DNA of 64,000 bases from Roseburia hominis (lineage in GTDB: Bacteria > Bacillota > Clostridia > Lachnospirales > Lachnospiraceae): assembly GCA_040702975.1 (NCBI GenBank), contig CP159990.1, positions 3,658,001-3,722,000 of the forward strand, in the 5' to 3' direction. Both the position numbers and the translations under genes were made by a program. The notes beneath the pieces are model-generated. The model did no database searches. It was not told the DNA's origin and worked only from the letters and a program-made list of their open reading frames with translations. Every line of letters begins with the position of its first letter. Position 1 is the first letter of the stretch. Below are positions 46,090 to 54,351 of this stretch, one piece after another.

Positions 46090-47283
46090 ATGATTGCGTT
46101 GATACTTTCACCACTTTACCTGCTTTTGAATTTTTATCTTCTGCGCTGGCTGAACCACTGGATGGACGCCTGTCATTCTTTTCTGCGAAAAAAATGGGTA
46201 CATATTCTGGTCGATATCATTTACCTCTTTATCTGTACCTCTCTGCTGAGCGCGTTTCTTCTACCCGCAGGGTCACTCAAGCGATTCCTGAAACTGCTGA
46301 GCAATTACTGGCTTGGCGTCTTATTATATACGATCCTGACGGTGGTCATTGCTGATCTGATTCGCCTGATTTTTAAGCACAGCAAAAAGATTTCACCGGA
46401 AAAGCTGCATTCCCGCAAAGTCTTCGTGACGGGCGGCGGAATCTGTCTGGCCGTGATCCTGACATTCAGTACATGGGGAATCATAAATGCCCGCCATATT
46501 CACACGACCCGCTATGATGTGACGATCGACAAACGGGCCGGCTCTTTGGATTCTCTTCGCGTGGTCCTGGTCGCCGACCTTCACCTGGGCTACAATATCG
46601 GCTGTTCACACATGGAAAGTATGGTAAATAAGATCAATGCCGAGAATCCGGATATTGTACTGATTGCCGGAGATATTTTCGATAACGAATACGAGGCCCT
46701 GGAGGACCCTGACAGGCTTTCTTCGATTTTGCGGGGAATCCAAAGTAAATACGGAGTATACGCCTGCTACGGGAATCATGATATTTCCGAGAAAATTCTG
46801 GCCGGCTTTACCTTTGGCGGAAAAAAGAAGAAAATGAGCGACCCGCGCATGGACACCTTCCTCGCCGATTCCGGAATCGCGCTGCTTCAGGACGAGGGTG
46901 TCCTGATCGACCAGGCATTCTATGTCTATGGCAGACCGGATTACCAGAGGCCGGGGCGCGGAATTACCTCGCGCAAGACACCGGAGGAAATCACATCTGA
47001 TATGGACCATTCCAAGCCGATTCTTGTCATGGACCACCAGCCACGCGAGCTTCAGGAACTCTCCCAGGCCGGGGTGGATCTGGATCTGTGTGGGCACACC
47101 CATGACGGTCAGCTATTTCCGGGAAATCTGACCATAAAGCTGATGTGGGAAAATGCCTGCGGGTACCTGAAAAAGGGGGATATGCACAATATCGTCACTT
47201 CCGGAGTCGGACTGTTCGGACCGAATATGCGGGTCGGCACGAAAAGTGAGATCTGTTCGATTCAGGTGAACTTTGCTCCATAG
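46090..47283 (+). CDS. Membrane-anchored metallophosphoesterase
   Basis: 397 residues. About three to four N-terminal hydrophobic segments (to about 130) are followed by a calcineurin-like phosphoesterase domain with VADLHLGYN, AGDIFDNE, YGNHD, MDHQP and CGHTHDGQ, all metal ligands present. Related to YkuE/YaeI-type enzymes, which in Bacillus act at the membrane (UDP-diacylglucosamine-like substrates are one proposal). AAGGAG precedes ATG 46090. Confidence 0.9.
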   Translation: MIALILSPLYLLLNFYLLRWLNHWMDACHSFLRKKWVHILVDIIYLFICTSLLSAFLLPAGSLKRFLKLLSNYWLGVLLYTILTVVIADLIRLIFKHSKKISPEKLHSRKVFVTGGGICLAVILTFSTWGIINARHIHTTRYDVTIDKRAGSLDSLRVVLVADLHLGYNIGCSHMESMVNKINAENPDIVLIAGDIFDNEYEALEDPDRLSSILRGIQSKYGVYACYGNHDISEKILAGFTFGGKKKKMSDPRMDTFLADSGIALLQDEGVLIDQAFYVYGRPDYQRPGRGITSRKTPEEITSDMDHSKPILVMDHQPRELQELSQAGVDLDLCGHTHDGQLFPGNLTIKLMWENACGYLKKGDMHNIVTSGVGLFGPNMRVGTKSEICSIQVNFAP

Positions 47284-47417
47284 GGAAATTTCGCTCCATA
47301 TGTAAACCTCGCTTCATAGGGAGCCTATGCCCAAACCTCTTTCCGGACCATGTCCTCCAGCAACTGTATAGCTTCGGACTGCACAGTATAATGTCCATGA
47401 TTTCCCCTAAGTTATAA
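47284..47417. other. Intergenic region with short degenerate repeats
   Basis: Contains three copies of a CGCTYCATA-like motif (around 47275-47320), downstream of the metallophosphoesterase. No gene seen. Confidence 0.35.
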
Positions 47418-47446
47418 TTGCATTTTCCAGAGAAAAATACTATAAT
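47418..47446 (+). promoter_or_regulatory. Promoter of carbamate kinase gene
   Basis: TTGCAT (47418-47423), 17 nt, TATAAT (47441-47446). Followed by a leader of about 165 nt carrying hairpin repeats. Confidence 0.6.
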
Positions 47447-47470
47447 TTTTATATCTTAGCAAAATATCTT

Positions 47471-47548
47471 GCCGAGATGAAGGTCCACCGGACCTTCACT
47501 TAGGCATGCTTGGCAACCAAGATGACCTTAAAGGTCATTTTGCTTTTG
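47471..47548 (+). repeat. 45-bp hairpin repeat unit plus half-unit in the arcC leader
   Basis: GCCGAGATGAAGGTCCACC...CTTAGGCATGCTTGGCAA with the palindrome GAAGGTCC/GGACCTTC, then CCAAGATGACCTTAAAGGTCAT followed by TTTTGCTTTT. Relative to the 27175 array the palindrome arms changed in a compensatory way (ACGTC/GACGT to AGGTC/GACCT). The second hairpin with a T-rich tail could act as a leader terminator for arcC. Confidence 0.75.
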
Positions 47549-47620
47549 GGGACGCTTTGTTGTAAGTGCCTCAAATTAGATCCTGACATGACAATATTCT
47601 GAGAAACCGAGGTAATGGAT

Positions 47621-48550
47621 ATGAAGAAAAAAGTTGTTGTTGCACTTGGGCACCGTGCTCTGGGAACGACTCTTCCGGAACAGAAGGTAGCCGTAAAGAA
47701 AACAGCGGCAGTCATCGCTAACCTGGTCGAGGCCGGCTATCAGGTCGTGATCTCGCATAGTAACGCGCCGCAGGTCGGCATGATCCACACCGCTATGAAT
47801 GAATTTGGAAAAACTCATGATAATTATACAGCCGCTCCTATGTCGGTCTGCTCTGCTATGTCCCAGGGATATATCGGATATGATTTGCAGAACGGGATAC
47901 GGGAGGCACTTCTTGACCGGGGTATTTTCCGTACCGTCTGCACAGTGATCACACAGGTCACCGTAGACCCGTATGACGAGGCATTCTATTCTCCCACCAA
48001 GGTTCTGGGGCGTGTGATGAATGTAGAGGATGCAGCTGCGGAACGCAAAAAAGGTAATTACGTCGTGGAGGTCCCGGGACAGGGCTTCAGGCGCGTCATC
48101 GCTTCTCCGAATCCGGTGGACATCATTGAGGTAGATGCGATCCGTACTCTCGTGGAGGCAGACCATGTCGTAATCGCAGGCGGTGGCGGCGGTATTCCGG
48201 TACTTGCGCAGAATCATCGCCTGAAAGGTGCAAGCGCCGTAATCGAGAAGGACTTAGTCGCAGGAAAGCTGGCTGAGGCCATCGACGCGGACGAGCTGAT
48301 TATTCTGACCAGCGTGGAGAAGGTGGGAATCAACCGCGGGGCTGCCAATGAGGAGGAACTTGGGGAGATTTCCGTTGAGGACGCAAAGCGTTATATGGAC
48401 GAAGGACATTTTGGAGCTTATAATATGCTTCCTAAGTTCCAGGCTTCCGTGGCATTTATCGAGAAGGGAGAAGGACGGAGGGCACTGATCACTTCGTTTG
48501 ATAAGCTGGGAGATGCTATGAAGGGGAAAACTGGGACGGTTATTTGTTAG
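47621..48550 (+). CDS. arcC: Carbamate kinase
   Basis: 309 residues from ATG 47621 (MKKKVVVALGHRAL); an ATG two codons earlier is only 2 nt from the GAGGT site. Family signatures: IVIAGGGGGIPV-like VVIAGGGGGIPVL, EKDLVAGKLAEAIDAD and LTSVEKVGINRG. Makes ATP from carbamoyl phosphate in arginine, agmatine or purine breakdown. No arcA/arcB neighbours. The last 150 bp become G-rich near the hairpin element downstream. Confidence 0.94.
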   Translation: MKKKVVVALGHRALGTTLPEQKVAVKKTAAVIANLVEAGYQVVISHSNAPQVGMIHTAMNEFGKTHDNYTAAPMSVCSAMSQGYIGYDLQNGIREALLDRGIFRTVCTVITQVTVDPYDEAFYSPTKVLGRVMNVEDAAAERKKGNYVVEVPGQGFRRVIASPNPVDIIEVDAIRTLVEADHVVIAGGGGGIPVLAQNHRLKGASAVIEKDLVAGKLAEAIDADELIILTSVEKVGINRGAANEEELGEISVEDAKRYMDEGHFGAYNMLPKFQASVAFIEKGEGRRALITSFDKLGDAMKGKTGTVIC

Positions 48551-48558
48551 ATAGTTTT

Positions 48559-48743
48559 TTTGGAGAAAGGGACGCCGCCGAGGGAGAAGATAGGTATGCG
48601 GGACACGCTCTCGCTCGGAAAAAAATGCAGCGGTACTAAGATGCCAGGGCGCCGCCTGGATGGGCGGCTGCTGCCATCTAAGTGCCGGCATTTTTTACGG
48701 CCCCGCATACCTATCTTCTCCCTCGGCGGCTGACTTTTCCAAA
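48559..48743 (+). repeat. Long-hairpin element, copy 2 (157-nt core plus outer stem)
   Basis: Inner element 48574-48730, the same length (157) as copy 1. Arms 48574-48602 and 48702-48730 are perfectly complementary over 29 nt; the outer stem TTTGGAGAA/TTTTCCAAA (48559-48567 with 48735-48743) continues after a small internal loop. Core shared with copy 1: CTCTCGCTCGG, seven A, GCGGTACTAAGATGCCAGG, TGCCATCTAAGTGCCG, TTTTTTACGG. Differences between copies are largely compensatory (CGA..TCG versus TGC..GCA; GTCGCC..GGCGAC versus GCCGCC..GGCGGC). It begins 23 bp after the arcC stop. Confidence 0.88.
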
Positions 48744-49221
48744 GGGGGGAAACTTTTGAAGTTGCAATGGGGAGTTTGTTGGAGATGGGTAAAAATGACG
48801 TGGTTTTTACTGTTTTACTATTTTTATAGTATCTTCTTTTATAGTTTAACTGTTTGAACGGATATTGGGGGTTACCTATTGTTGCTAAGAGATATGTGGT
48901 AAGTAATGAATTTAAATTGAGTGATTGAGTGGACTATTCTGAAGGGCGTTATTTGTTATTGGTCTTTTCTTATATTAATATTAATGAAGATTTTTTATTA
49001 ATATCAAGGTATTTTCGATGATTTGTAATTTTTATTTCTGCTTTTATTCCCGAAAAATGGTTATGTATTTAATAATAGCATGGAGATTTTTGGCGTTGCT
49101 TTTGTCCGAATTGGATTTAGTGCGAGATATAATAGATATTATAAATTTTGATGAGCAGATTAAGAAAAGTGAATATGTCTTTAGAGATGTAATATGATTT
49201 TTGATAGTTAATTATTTCCTC
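48744..49221. other. AT- and G/T-rich intergenic region, no gene seen
   Basis: About 480 bp with no supported ORF. The plus strand is C-poor, especially up to about 48960. No RNA gene recognised. Confidence 0.6.
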
Positions 49222-49250
49222 TTGATATTGAACGTATGTTCTTGTATAAT
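49222..49250 (+). promoter_or_regulatory. SOS promoter of dinB operon
   Basis: TTGATA (49222-49227), 17-nt spacer, TATAAT (49245-49250). The spacer contains a LexA box (49230-49241), so repressor binding would block RNA polymerase. Confidence 0.85.
49230..49241. promoter_or_regulatory. LexA (SOS) box
   Basis: GAACGTATGTTC fits the Gram-positive LexA/DinR consensus GAAC-N4-GTTC exactly. A second, imperfect copy GAACATATGTTT lies at 49265-49276 over the ribosome site and start codon. Confidence 0.88.
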
Positions 49251-49274
49251 GTTCTTACAAGGAGGAACATATGT

Positions 49275-50540
49275 TTGGATTGTTTGATTTTTCATGTTGA
49301 TGTGAATAGTGCTTTTTTGTCGTGGGAGGCCTGTTATCGGTTGCATCATTTGGGTGGGAGTTTGGATTTGCGGGAGATTCCTTCGGCGATTTGTGGGGAT
49401 GTTACTTTGCGGCATGGGATTATTCTGGCGAAGAGTCTGCCGGCGAAGCGTTATGGGGTTTATACGGGGATGACGGTCGCGGAGGCCCGGAAGTGTTGTC
49501 CGCAGCTTTATATGGCTCCGCCTAATTATTCGCTTTATCAGCGATGTTCTGAAGCGTTTTTGGATATACTAAGGGAGTATACGCCTGATGTGGAAGTGTA
49601 TAGTATCGATGAGGCGTTTATGGATATGAGTGCTACGATTCATCTGTTTGGCGATGCGGTGGAGACGGCGGAGGTGATCAGGGGCAGGATCTGGGAAGAG
49701 TTGGGATTTACGGTGAATATCGGGGTCTCTACGAATAAGCTGCTGGCTAAGATGGCGGGGGAGCTTAAGAAACCGAATCTGGTCCATACGTTGTTTCCGG
49801 AAGAGATTCCGGTCAAGATGTGGCCGCTTCCGGTGGAGGAATTGTTTTTCTGCGGCCGGGCTACGACCCGGAAGTTAAAGGCATTGGGGATTCATACCAT
49901 TGGAGAGTTGGCTGCCTCTGATCCGAAGTTGCTGGCTCTCCACCTGAAATCGCAGGGGGAGATTGTATGGAGCTTTGCAAATGGAATTGATTGTTCCAGG
50001 GTGGTCTCTGCGCCACCTCCGCAAAAGGGGTATGGGAATTCTACTACGATTCCGTTTGACGTTGCAGATGCCGGGACGGCGCACCGGGTCCTTCTGGCTC
50101 TCTCGGAGACGGTGGCTACGCGGCTTCGCAAGAATCATGTCCGCGCCGAGCTTGTGTCGGTCGGCATCAAAAGCTTTGATCTTCGGTATGCCAGCCATCA
50201 GATGCCTCTCGATCATGCGACCGATATCACTCTTGAATTATATCATGCTGCCTGTCTTCTGTTCGACCAGCTCTGGGACCATAGGACTCCGATCCGTCAC
50301 CTGGGGATTTACACGGGAAGGCTTCGGGAGGGGGAAACGTTGCGGCAGATGAACCTATTTGACCTGACGGATTACAGCCGGCTTGAGAAGCTAGATCAGA
50401 TGGTCGACGCCATCCGCAAACGCTATGGTATCGATGCGATAAAACGTGCTTCTTTTGTGCAGAGCCGACTGGACCATATGGAAGGCGGTATTTCCAGAGA
50501 GAAAAGGACTTTGGATTACTCTACATTACAAATTGATTAA
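49275..50540 (+). CDS. dinB: DNA polymerase IV (Y-family translesion polymerase)
   Basis: 421 residues from TTG 49275, placed 9 nt after GGAGG; this gives MDCLIFHVDVNSAFLSWEA, the standard N-terminus. Catalytic carboxylates in FHVDVNSAF and SIDEAFMDMS. Little-finger domain at about 235-345. Performs error-prone bypass of DNA lesions. LexA-controlled promoter. The first several hundred bases are strongly G/T-biased (49321-49380: 24 G, 20 T, 8 C, 8 A), fading towards the 3' end. Confidence 0.93.
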   Translation: MDCLIFHVDVNSAFLSWEACYRLHHLGGSLDLREIPSAICGDVTLRHGIILAKSLPAKRYGVYTGMTVAEARKCCPQLYMAPPNYSLYQRCSEAFLDILREYTPDVEVYSIDEAFMDMSATIHLFGDAVETAEVIRGRIWEELGFTVNIGVSTNKLLAKMAGELKKPNLVHTLFPEEIPVKMWPLPVEELFFCGRATTRKLKALGIHTIGELAASDPKLLALHLKSQGEIVWSFANGIDCSRVVSAPPPQKGYGNSTTIPFDVADAGTAHRVLLALSETVATRLRKNHVRAELVSVGIKSFDLRYASHQMPLDHATDITLELYHAACLLFDQLWDHRTPIRHLGIYTGRLREGETLRQMNLFDLTDYSRLEKLDQMVDAIRKRYGIDAIKRASFVQSRLDHMEGGISREKRTLDYSTLQID

Positions 50541-50563
50541 GACAGACCAGGGAGGTGTCATCT

Positions 50564-50905
50564 ATGGGGTTAGGAATCGGAATTAACGCGCAGCAGCCGG
50601 ATGCGGGAAAGCTGCGGGGACATCAGGAGGCGATTGCCTGCGGCGTCTGGTTTACGAGCACCGGTCAGGCCATGCCTAAGCTGTTAAAATTTCAGGACAA
50701 GGATGGGGAGATCCGTACCATTTCTCCCATTCATACTATGAGCTGCGAAAAGAAGAACTACTGTGGGATTCCCACATTGGAGTACCGCTGCAGTGCAGAT
50801 TTTGAGGGGTGCAGATATTCCTTTTACCTGCTATACTATATAGAGCGACAGGAATGGAAAGTATTATGGAAGGACGTGAAAGCATGTGCGGACGGTATTA
50901 TGTAG
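50564..50905 (+). CDS. Unknown protein in the dinB-SRAP operon
   Basis: 113 residues from ATG 50564, with GGAGGTG 6 nt upstream. Soluble, several Cys and aromatic residues (MSCEKKNYCGIP, YRCSADFEGCRYSFYLLYYIERQEWKVLWKDV). I do not recognise a family. It starts 23 bp after dinB and overlaps the SRAP gene by 22 bp, so it is a member of the SOS operon and may take part in lesion bypass or abasic-site handling. Confidence 0.8.
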   Translation: MGLGIGINAQQPDAGKLRGHQEAIACGVWFTSTGQAMPKLLKFQDKDGEIRTISPIHTMSCEKKNYCGIPTLEYRCSADFEGCRYSFYLLYYIERQEWKVLWKDVKACADGIM

Positions 50906-51525
50906 CTTCAGATTTATATGATGAGATCAGAGAATTCATACGAAAAGCCAATGGGAAAGGACCGTCTTCCTACGACGCGGGTTCTTCCTTCCATACCGAA
51001 TTCTCCGAGGAGCTGGCCGGCCATAACATCGTCCCTGCCACATCCTCTGTAATTATCTCCAGCCAGAAGAATAGCAAAAGTCTCACCGCAGAACCGATGA
51101 TCTTTGGCTTTCCCGGCTTTCAGGGAAGTAAACGTCTGATCAACGCCCGCGCTGAGACGGTGCTTACGCGCCCTGCCTTCAGTCAAAGTATGCTCTCGCA
51201 GAGATGTCTGGTCCCGGCAAGCCGCTATTATGAATGGAATCACCAAAAGGAAAAAGTGACCTTCCATCGGGAAGGTCACTCGATATTCTATATGGCCGGT
51301 ATCTACCGGATTGATAACGGACAGAAATATTTCGCGATTCTTACCACCGAGGCGAATGCTTCTGTCCGCCCGGTCCATCACCGTATGCCGCTAATCCTTG
51401 AGGAAAGTGAAGCAAGAAACTGGCTTTTCGATCAGGAAGCTGCCATCCGTCTGCTGCATAAAGTGCCATTTTCCATGGCTCGCGACCAGGAATATGAGCA
51501 GCTTGAGTTATTTCCTCTCGGTTAA
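50884..51525 (+). CDS. SOS response-associated peptidase (SRAP, YedK/HMCES family)
   Basis: 213 residues from ATG 50884 so that Cys2 follows the start (MCGRYYVASD). Other active-site features are present: NARAETV, YYEW and VHHRMPLIL. After Met removal Cys2 crosslinks to abasic sites in single-stranded DNA. The upstream in-frame extension would bury Cys2 and is rejected. Its gene overlaps the previous one and shares the LexA promoter, giving a polymerase plus abasic-site shield in one operon. Confidence 0.93.
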   Translation: MCGRYYVASDLYDEIREFIRKANGKGPSSYDAGSSFHTEFSEELAGHNIVPATSSVIISSQKNSKSLTAEPMIFGFPGFQGSKRLINARAETVLTRPAFSQSMLSQRCLVPASRYYEWNHQKEKVTFHREGHSIFYMAGIYRIDNGQKYFAILTTEANASVRPVHHRMPLILEESEARNWLFDQEAAIRLLHKVPFSMARDQEYEQLELFPLG

Positions 51526-51592
51526 TCCCTGACGTTTGGCCGCCTTTCCAATGGGAAAATATCCGGCAGTCTTATGCAAAAGTCAACGATAC

Positions 51593-51684
51593 ACCGAGAT
51601 GAACGTCCACTGGACGTTCACTCAGGTATGCTTGGCAACCAAAATAAGGTCCACTGGACCTTATTTCAGGTATGCATGGCAACT
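51593..51684 (+). repeat. 45-bp hairpin repeat family, two units
   Basis: Unit 1: CCGAGATGAACGTCCAC...CTCAGGTATGCTTGGCAA. Unit 2: CCAAAATAAGGTCCAC...TTTCAGGTATGCATGGCAA with a perfect 12-bp-arm palindrome AAATAAGGTCCA/TGGACCTTATTT. It sits between convergent genes and ends on the stop codon of the TelA gene, so it may work as a bidirectional terminator. Confidence 0.8.
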
Positions 51685-52825
51685 AAGCGCGGATCTGCAA
51701 CAGCTTATTCTTAAGCTCTGATTCCATACGCTGCATCTCTCGCTCTGCTTCCTGACGTTTCTGACGGCCTTCCTGCTGGATGCGCATCACTTCATCCAAA
51801 GTGGAGATCAGGGACTCATTGGTGTTCTTAAGTGTCTCCATATCAACAATTCCACGCTCGGATTCCTGTGCCGTCTCAATCGTTGCAATCTTCAGCTTTT
51901 CCGCATTCTTTCTGAGCAGTTCATTCGTCATATCCGTCACTTCACGCTGCGCTTTTGCTGCCTGAGCTGAGTGCTCTACGCCAAGCGCCAGTACCATCTG
52001 GCTCTTCCAGAGCGGAATGGTATTCACCAGAGTGGACTGGATCTTCTCCACCATCTGCGTATCATTGCCCTGAACGAGACGAATCTGCGGTGCAGTCTGC
52101 ATCGAGATGGTCCTGGTCAGTTCCAGATCATGAAGCTTCTTCTCAAACCGGGTGCACATACCATCCAGATCTCTTGCTGCCTGCGCATCTTCTGCCAGGC
52201 CGCTCACCTGTGCCTTCTGAACAAGCTGTGCCAGCGTAGTCTCCCGTACTTCTTTTAATTTCTTCTTTCCTGCCAGAATGTACATCGTGAGCTCCTTAAA
52301 ATAAGTCAAATTAAGCTCATACATCTTGTCCAGAATTGCCACATCTTTGAGAAGCTGTACCTGATGCGACTCCAGAACCTTGCTGATCTGGCTCACATTC
52401 GTCTCAGCCTTGGCATATTTTGCCTTCATCGCCTGCAATTTATTGGAGGTTTTTTTGAAAATTCCAAGGAAGCCTTTCTCCTCTTCCTCATCAAAATCCT
52501 TCAGTTCTTTTACCACATCTGCCAGCAGATCGCCTACTTCTCCCAAATCCTTCGTCTTCACATTTTCAAGGGCGCTTTCAGAGAAATCCGCCATTTTCTT
52601 CTGCGTTCCCGCACCATACTGCATGATCATGGTAGAGTTAGTCAGATCGATCTGAGATGCAAATTTCTCCACCGCCGCACGTTCTTCGGGAGATAAGATA
52701 TTCTCTCCTTGTACCTCTTCCTCCTGTGGCTTAGGTGTGCTCTGAATCTCCTGCTTCGTGTCCATCGCAAACGGCTCCAAAGTCAGTTCCGGTGCTTGTG
52801 CAAATGTTTCAAATTCGTTGTTCAT
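51683..52825 (-). CDS. TelA/KlaA family toxic anion resistance protein
   Basis: 380 residues, mostly helical and soluble (FASQIDLTNSTMIMQYGAGTQKKMADFSE; QTAPQIRLVQGNDTQMVEKIQ; PLWKSQMVLALG), typical of the TelA (PF05816) family. Linked in other bacteria to tellurite, antibiotic or envelope stress resistance; mechanism unclear. It follows an XpaC-like gene by 57 bp, the usual pairing. Confidence 0.9.
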   Translation of the reverse strand: MNNEFETFAQAPELTLEPFAMDTKQEIQSTPKPQEEEVQGENILSPEERAAVEKFASQIDLTNSTMIMQYGAGTQKKMADFSESALENVKTKDLGEVGDLLADVVKELKDFDEEEEKGFLGIFKKTSNKLQAMKAKYAKAETNVSQISKVLESHQVQLLKDVAILDKMYELNLTYFKELTMYILAGKKKLKEVRETTLAQLVQKAQVSGLAEDAQAARDLDGMCTRFEKKLHDLELTRTISMQTAPQIRLVQGNDTQMVEKIQSTLVNTIPLWKSQMVLALGVEHSAQAAKAQREVTDMTNELLRKNAEKLKIATIETAQESERGIVDMETLKNTNESLISTLDEVMRIQQEGRQKRQEAEREMQRMESELKNKLLQIRA

Positions 52826-52882
52826 TCTTTACCTCCCATTTTCTTCTCCCTGCCGCTTGCCCTGCGTCGGAAGTCATCTTTT

Positions 52883-54295
52883 TTATTTCTTTAAACCGTC
52901 CTCCATCAGACCTTCCTGTGCCAGCATCGTATGCAATACAGAAATATCTGAGGACAGATCCCATGCCGTATCCTGGAACAGATCATCCAGCAATTTTTCA
53001 AACGCCATATTCAGCGTATCCAATGTAGCTTCGATTTCCTTTTTGGAGTTCTGGATATTCTCACCACCCACCGGCTGTGCGTCCAGATCCTCATATGCCT
53101 CCAACAGCTTAATCGTCGTCGGCAGATAGTAATCCATCAGACGGTGAATATCCGTCACCGACTCCGGACTTTGCTCCACCCGGTCAAAAATACGGTCTAC
53201 CAGCATCTCCATATGCGAGATTTTGTCTGAAATCTCTTTCCCCGGAATAGCATCGTTACATTTACGAATCTTTTCCACATAAAGATCGCCCTGCTCGATA
53301 ATCTTCTGCACTTCGGGAGACAGCCTCGACGCGCTGCCGTTTTTCTCCTTCTCGGCCGCTGCCTTCTGTTCATTCTCCCGGCGCAGCTCCTCTTCCTTTT
53401 TCTTCTGCTCCATCTGATCTTCCAACTGAAGATATTGATCATATGCCTGGTTCGTCACCATAAGACAGGTATTCTGCCGGTCCAGATGCCCTTGCCTGAA
53501 CCAGCCTTTCCCTATCATTTTCTGCAGATCCTTCACAATAAATTTTGTGGATTTTTTCTGCTTATCTGCAAGCTCTTTGATATTACAGAATTCTCTTCCA
53601 TTCAGTTCCCGCACATAGGACCGGAAACGTCCTATTCGTTTTAACATAGAAGTTCCGGTTACTGCCATGGCTGCACAGCCTGCGGTCAGTACTCCCAAAA
53701 TAGACGAAGAAACCTGAAACGCTATACTGGAAAATTCATGTGCTGCCCCAAAGTAAGCTAACACACTGATAAGTCCCAAAAGCAGCCCGCCTCCGATACC
53801 ATATCCTGCGATAGCTAAAATGAGTCCGCCCGCCTTCACCGCTGTTCCCGGCTCATAAAGCGGATTCTTCTTCTGGCTGGCACGATAGGTCTGCGTCCGT
53901 TTTGCCGCCTCTTCCCAATATGCACCGGAAGAGGCGCCATTCATTCCGCCGCCAAAATGCGTCCCATTCTGTGCAGTCCCCCGCCTATCGGTACCCTGCT
54001 GACCGGTGCCCTGTCTATACTCTCCATGGCTGCTTTCTCCATTATATTGTCCAAAGTTTCCATAAGGGCCGCCGTATCGTTCGTTATTTCTATTTCTTCC
54101 GGCGTTCTGCCCATAGTTCACAAAACGATCCACATTCTTCGCGGTGCGGTCGATCGTCCGTGCAGCGCTGTTCATCGCCTGATTGATCGTATTTGTAATG
54201 GTCTGATTCAAACTCGCAAAATTCCGGGAATCCACCGCGTCCTGTACAGTTCTGCGGATCTCCTCCCCGAAATGTTCAAAATCCTGGCTTCCCAT
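52883..54295 (-). CDS. XpaC-like membrane protein (5-bromo-4-chloroindolyl phosphate hydrolysis family)
   Basis: 470 residues. Amphipathic N-terminus (NFASLNQTITNTINQAMNSA), a Gly/Asn/Gln-rich linker with poly-Gly features (about 75-130), two membrane segments (about 155-210), a winged-helix-like KSTKFIVKDLQKMIGKGWF segment, a charged coiled coil (KKKEEELRRENEQKAAAEKEK) and the XpaC domain to the end. Partner of TelA; the Bacillus name refers to a plate phenotype, and the molecular role is unknown. Confidence 0.88.
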   Translation of the reverse strand: MGSQDFEHFGEEIRRTVQDAVDSRNFASLNQTITNTINQAMNSAARTIDRTAKNVDRFVNYGQNAGRNRNNERYGGPYGNFGQYNGESSHGEYRQGTGQQGTDRRGTAQNGTHFGGGMNGASSGAYWEEAAKRTQTYRASQKKNPLYEPGTAVKAGGLILAIAGYGIGGGLLLGLISVLAYFGAAHEFSSIAFQVSSSILGVLTAGCAAMAVTGTSMLKRIGRFRSYVRELNGREFCNIKELADKQKKSTKFIVKDLQKMIGKGWFRQGHLDRQNTCLMVTNQAYDQYLQLEDQMEQKKKEEELRRENEQKAAAEKEKNGSASRLSPEVQKIIEQGDLYVEKIRKCNDAIPGKEISDKISHMEMLVDRIFDRVEQSPESVTDIHRLMDYYLPTTIKLLEAYEDLDAQPVGGENIQNSKKEIEATLDTLNMAFEKLLDDLFQDTAWDLSSDISVLHTMLAQEGLMEDGLKK

Positions 54296-54351
54296 GATAT
54301 CCTCCTGTTTTTCTGATAAAGTGAGCCTTACAAATCTACTTTTTTACTTCA

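Noticed and set aside
50809..50883. N-terminal extension of the SRAP protein
   Set aside because: SRAP needs Cys directly after the initiating Met; only ATG 50884 satisfies this.
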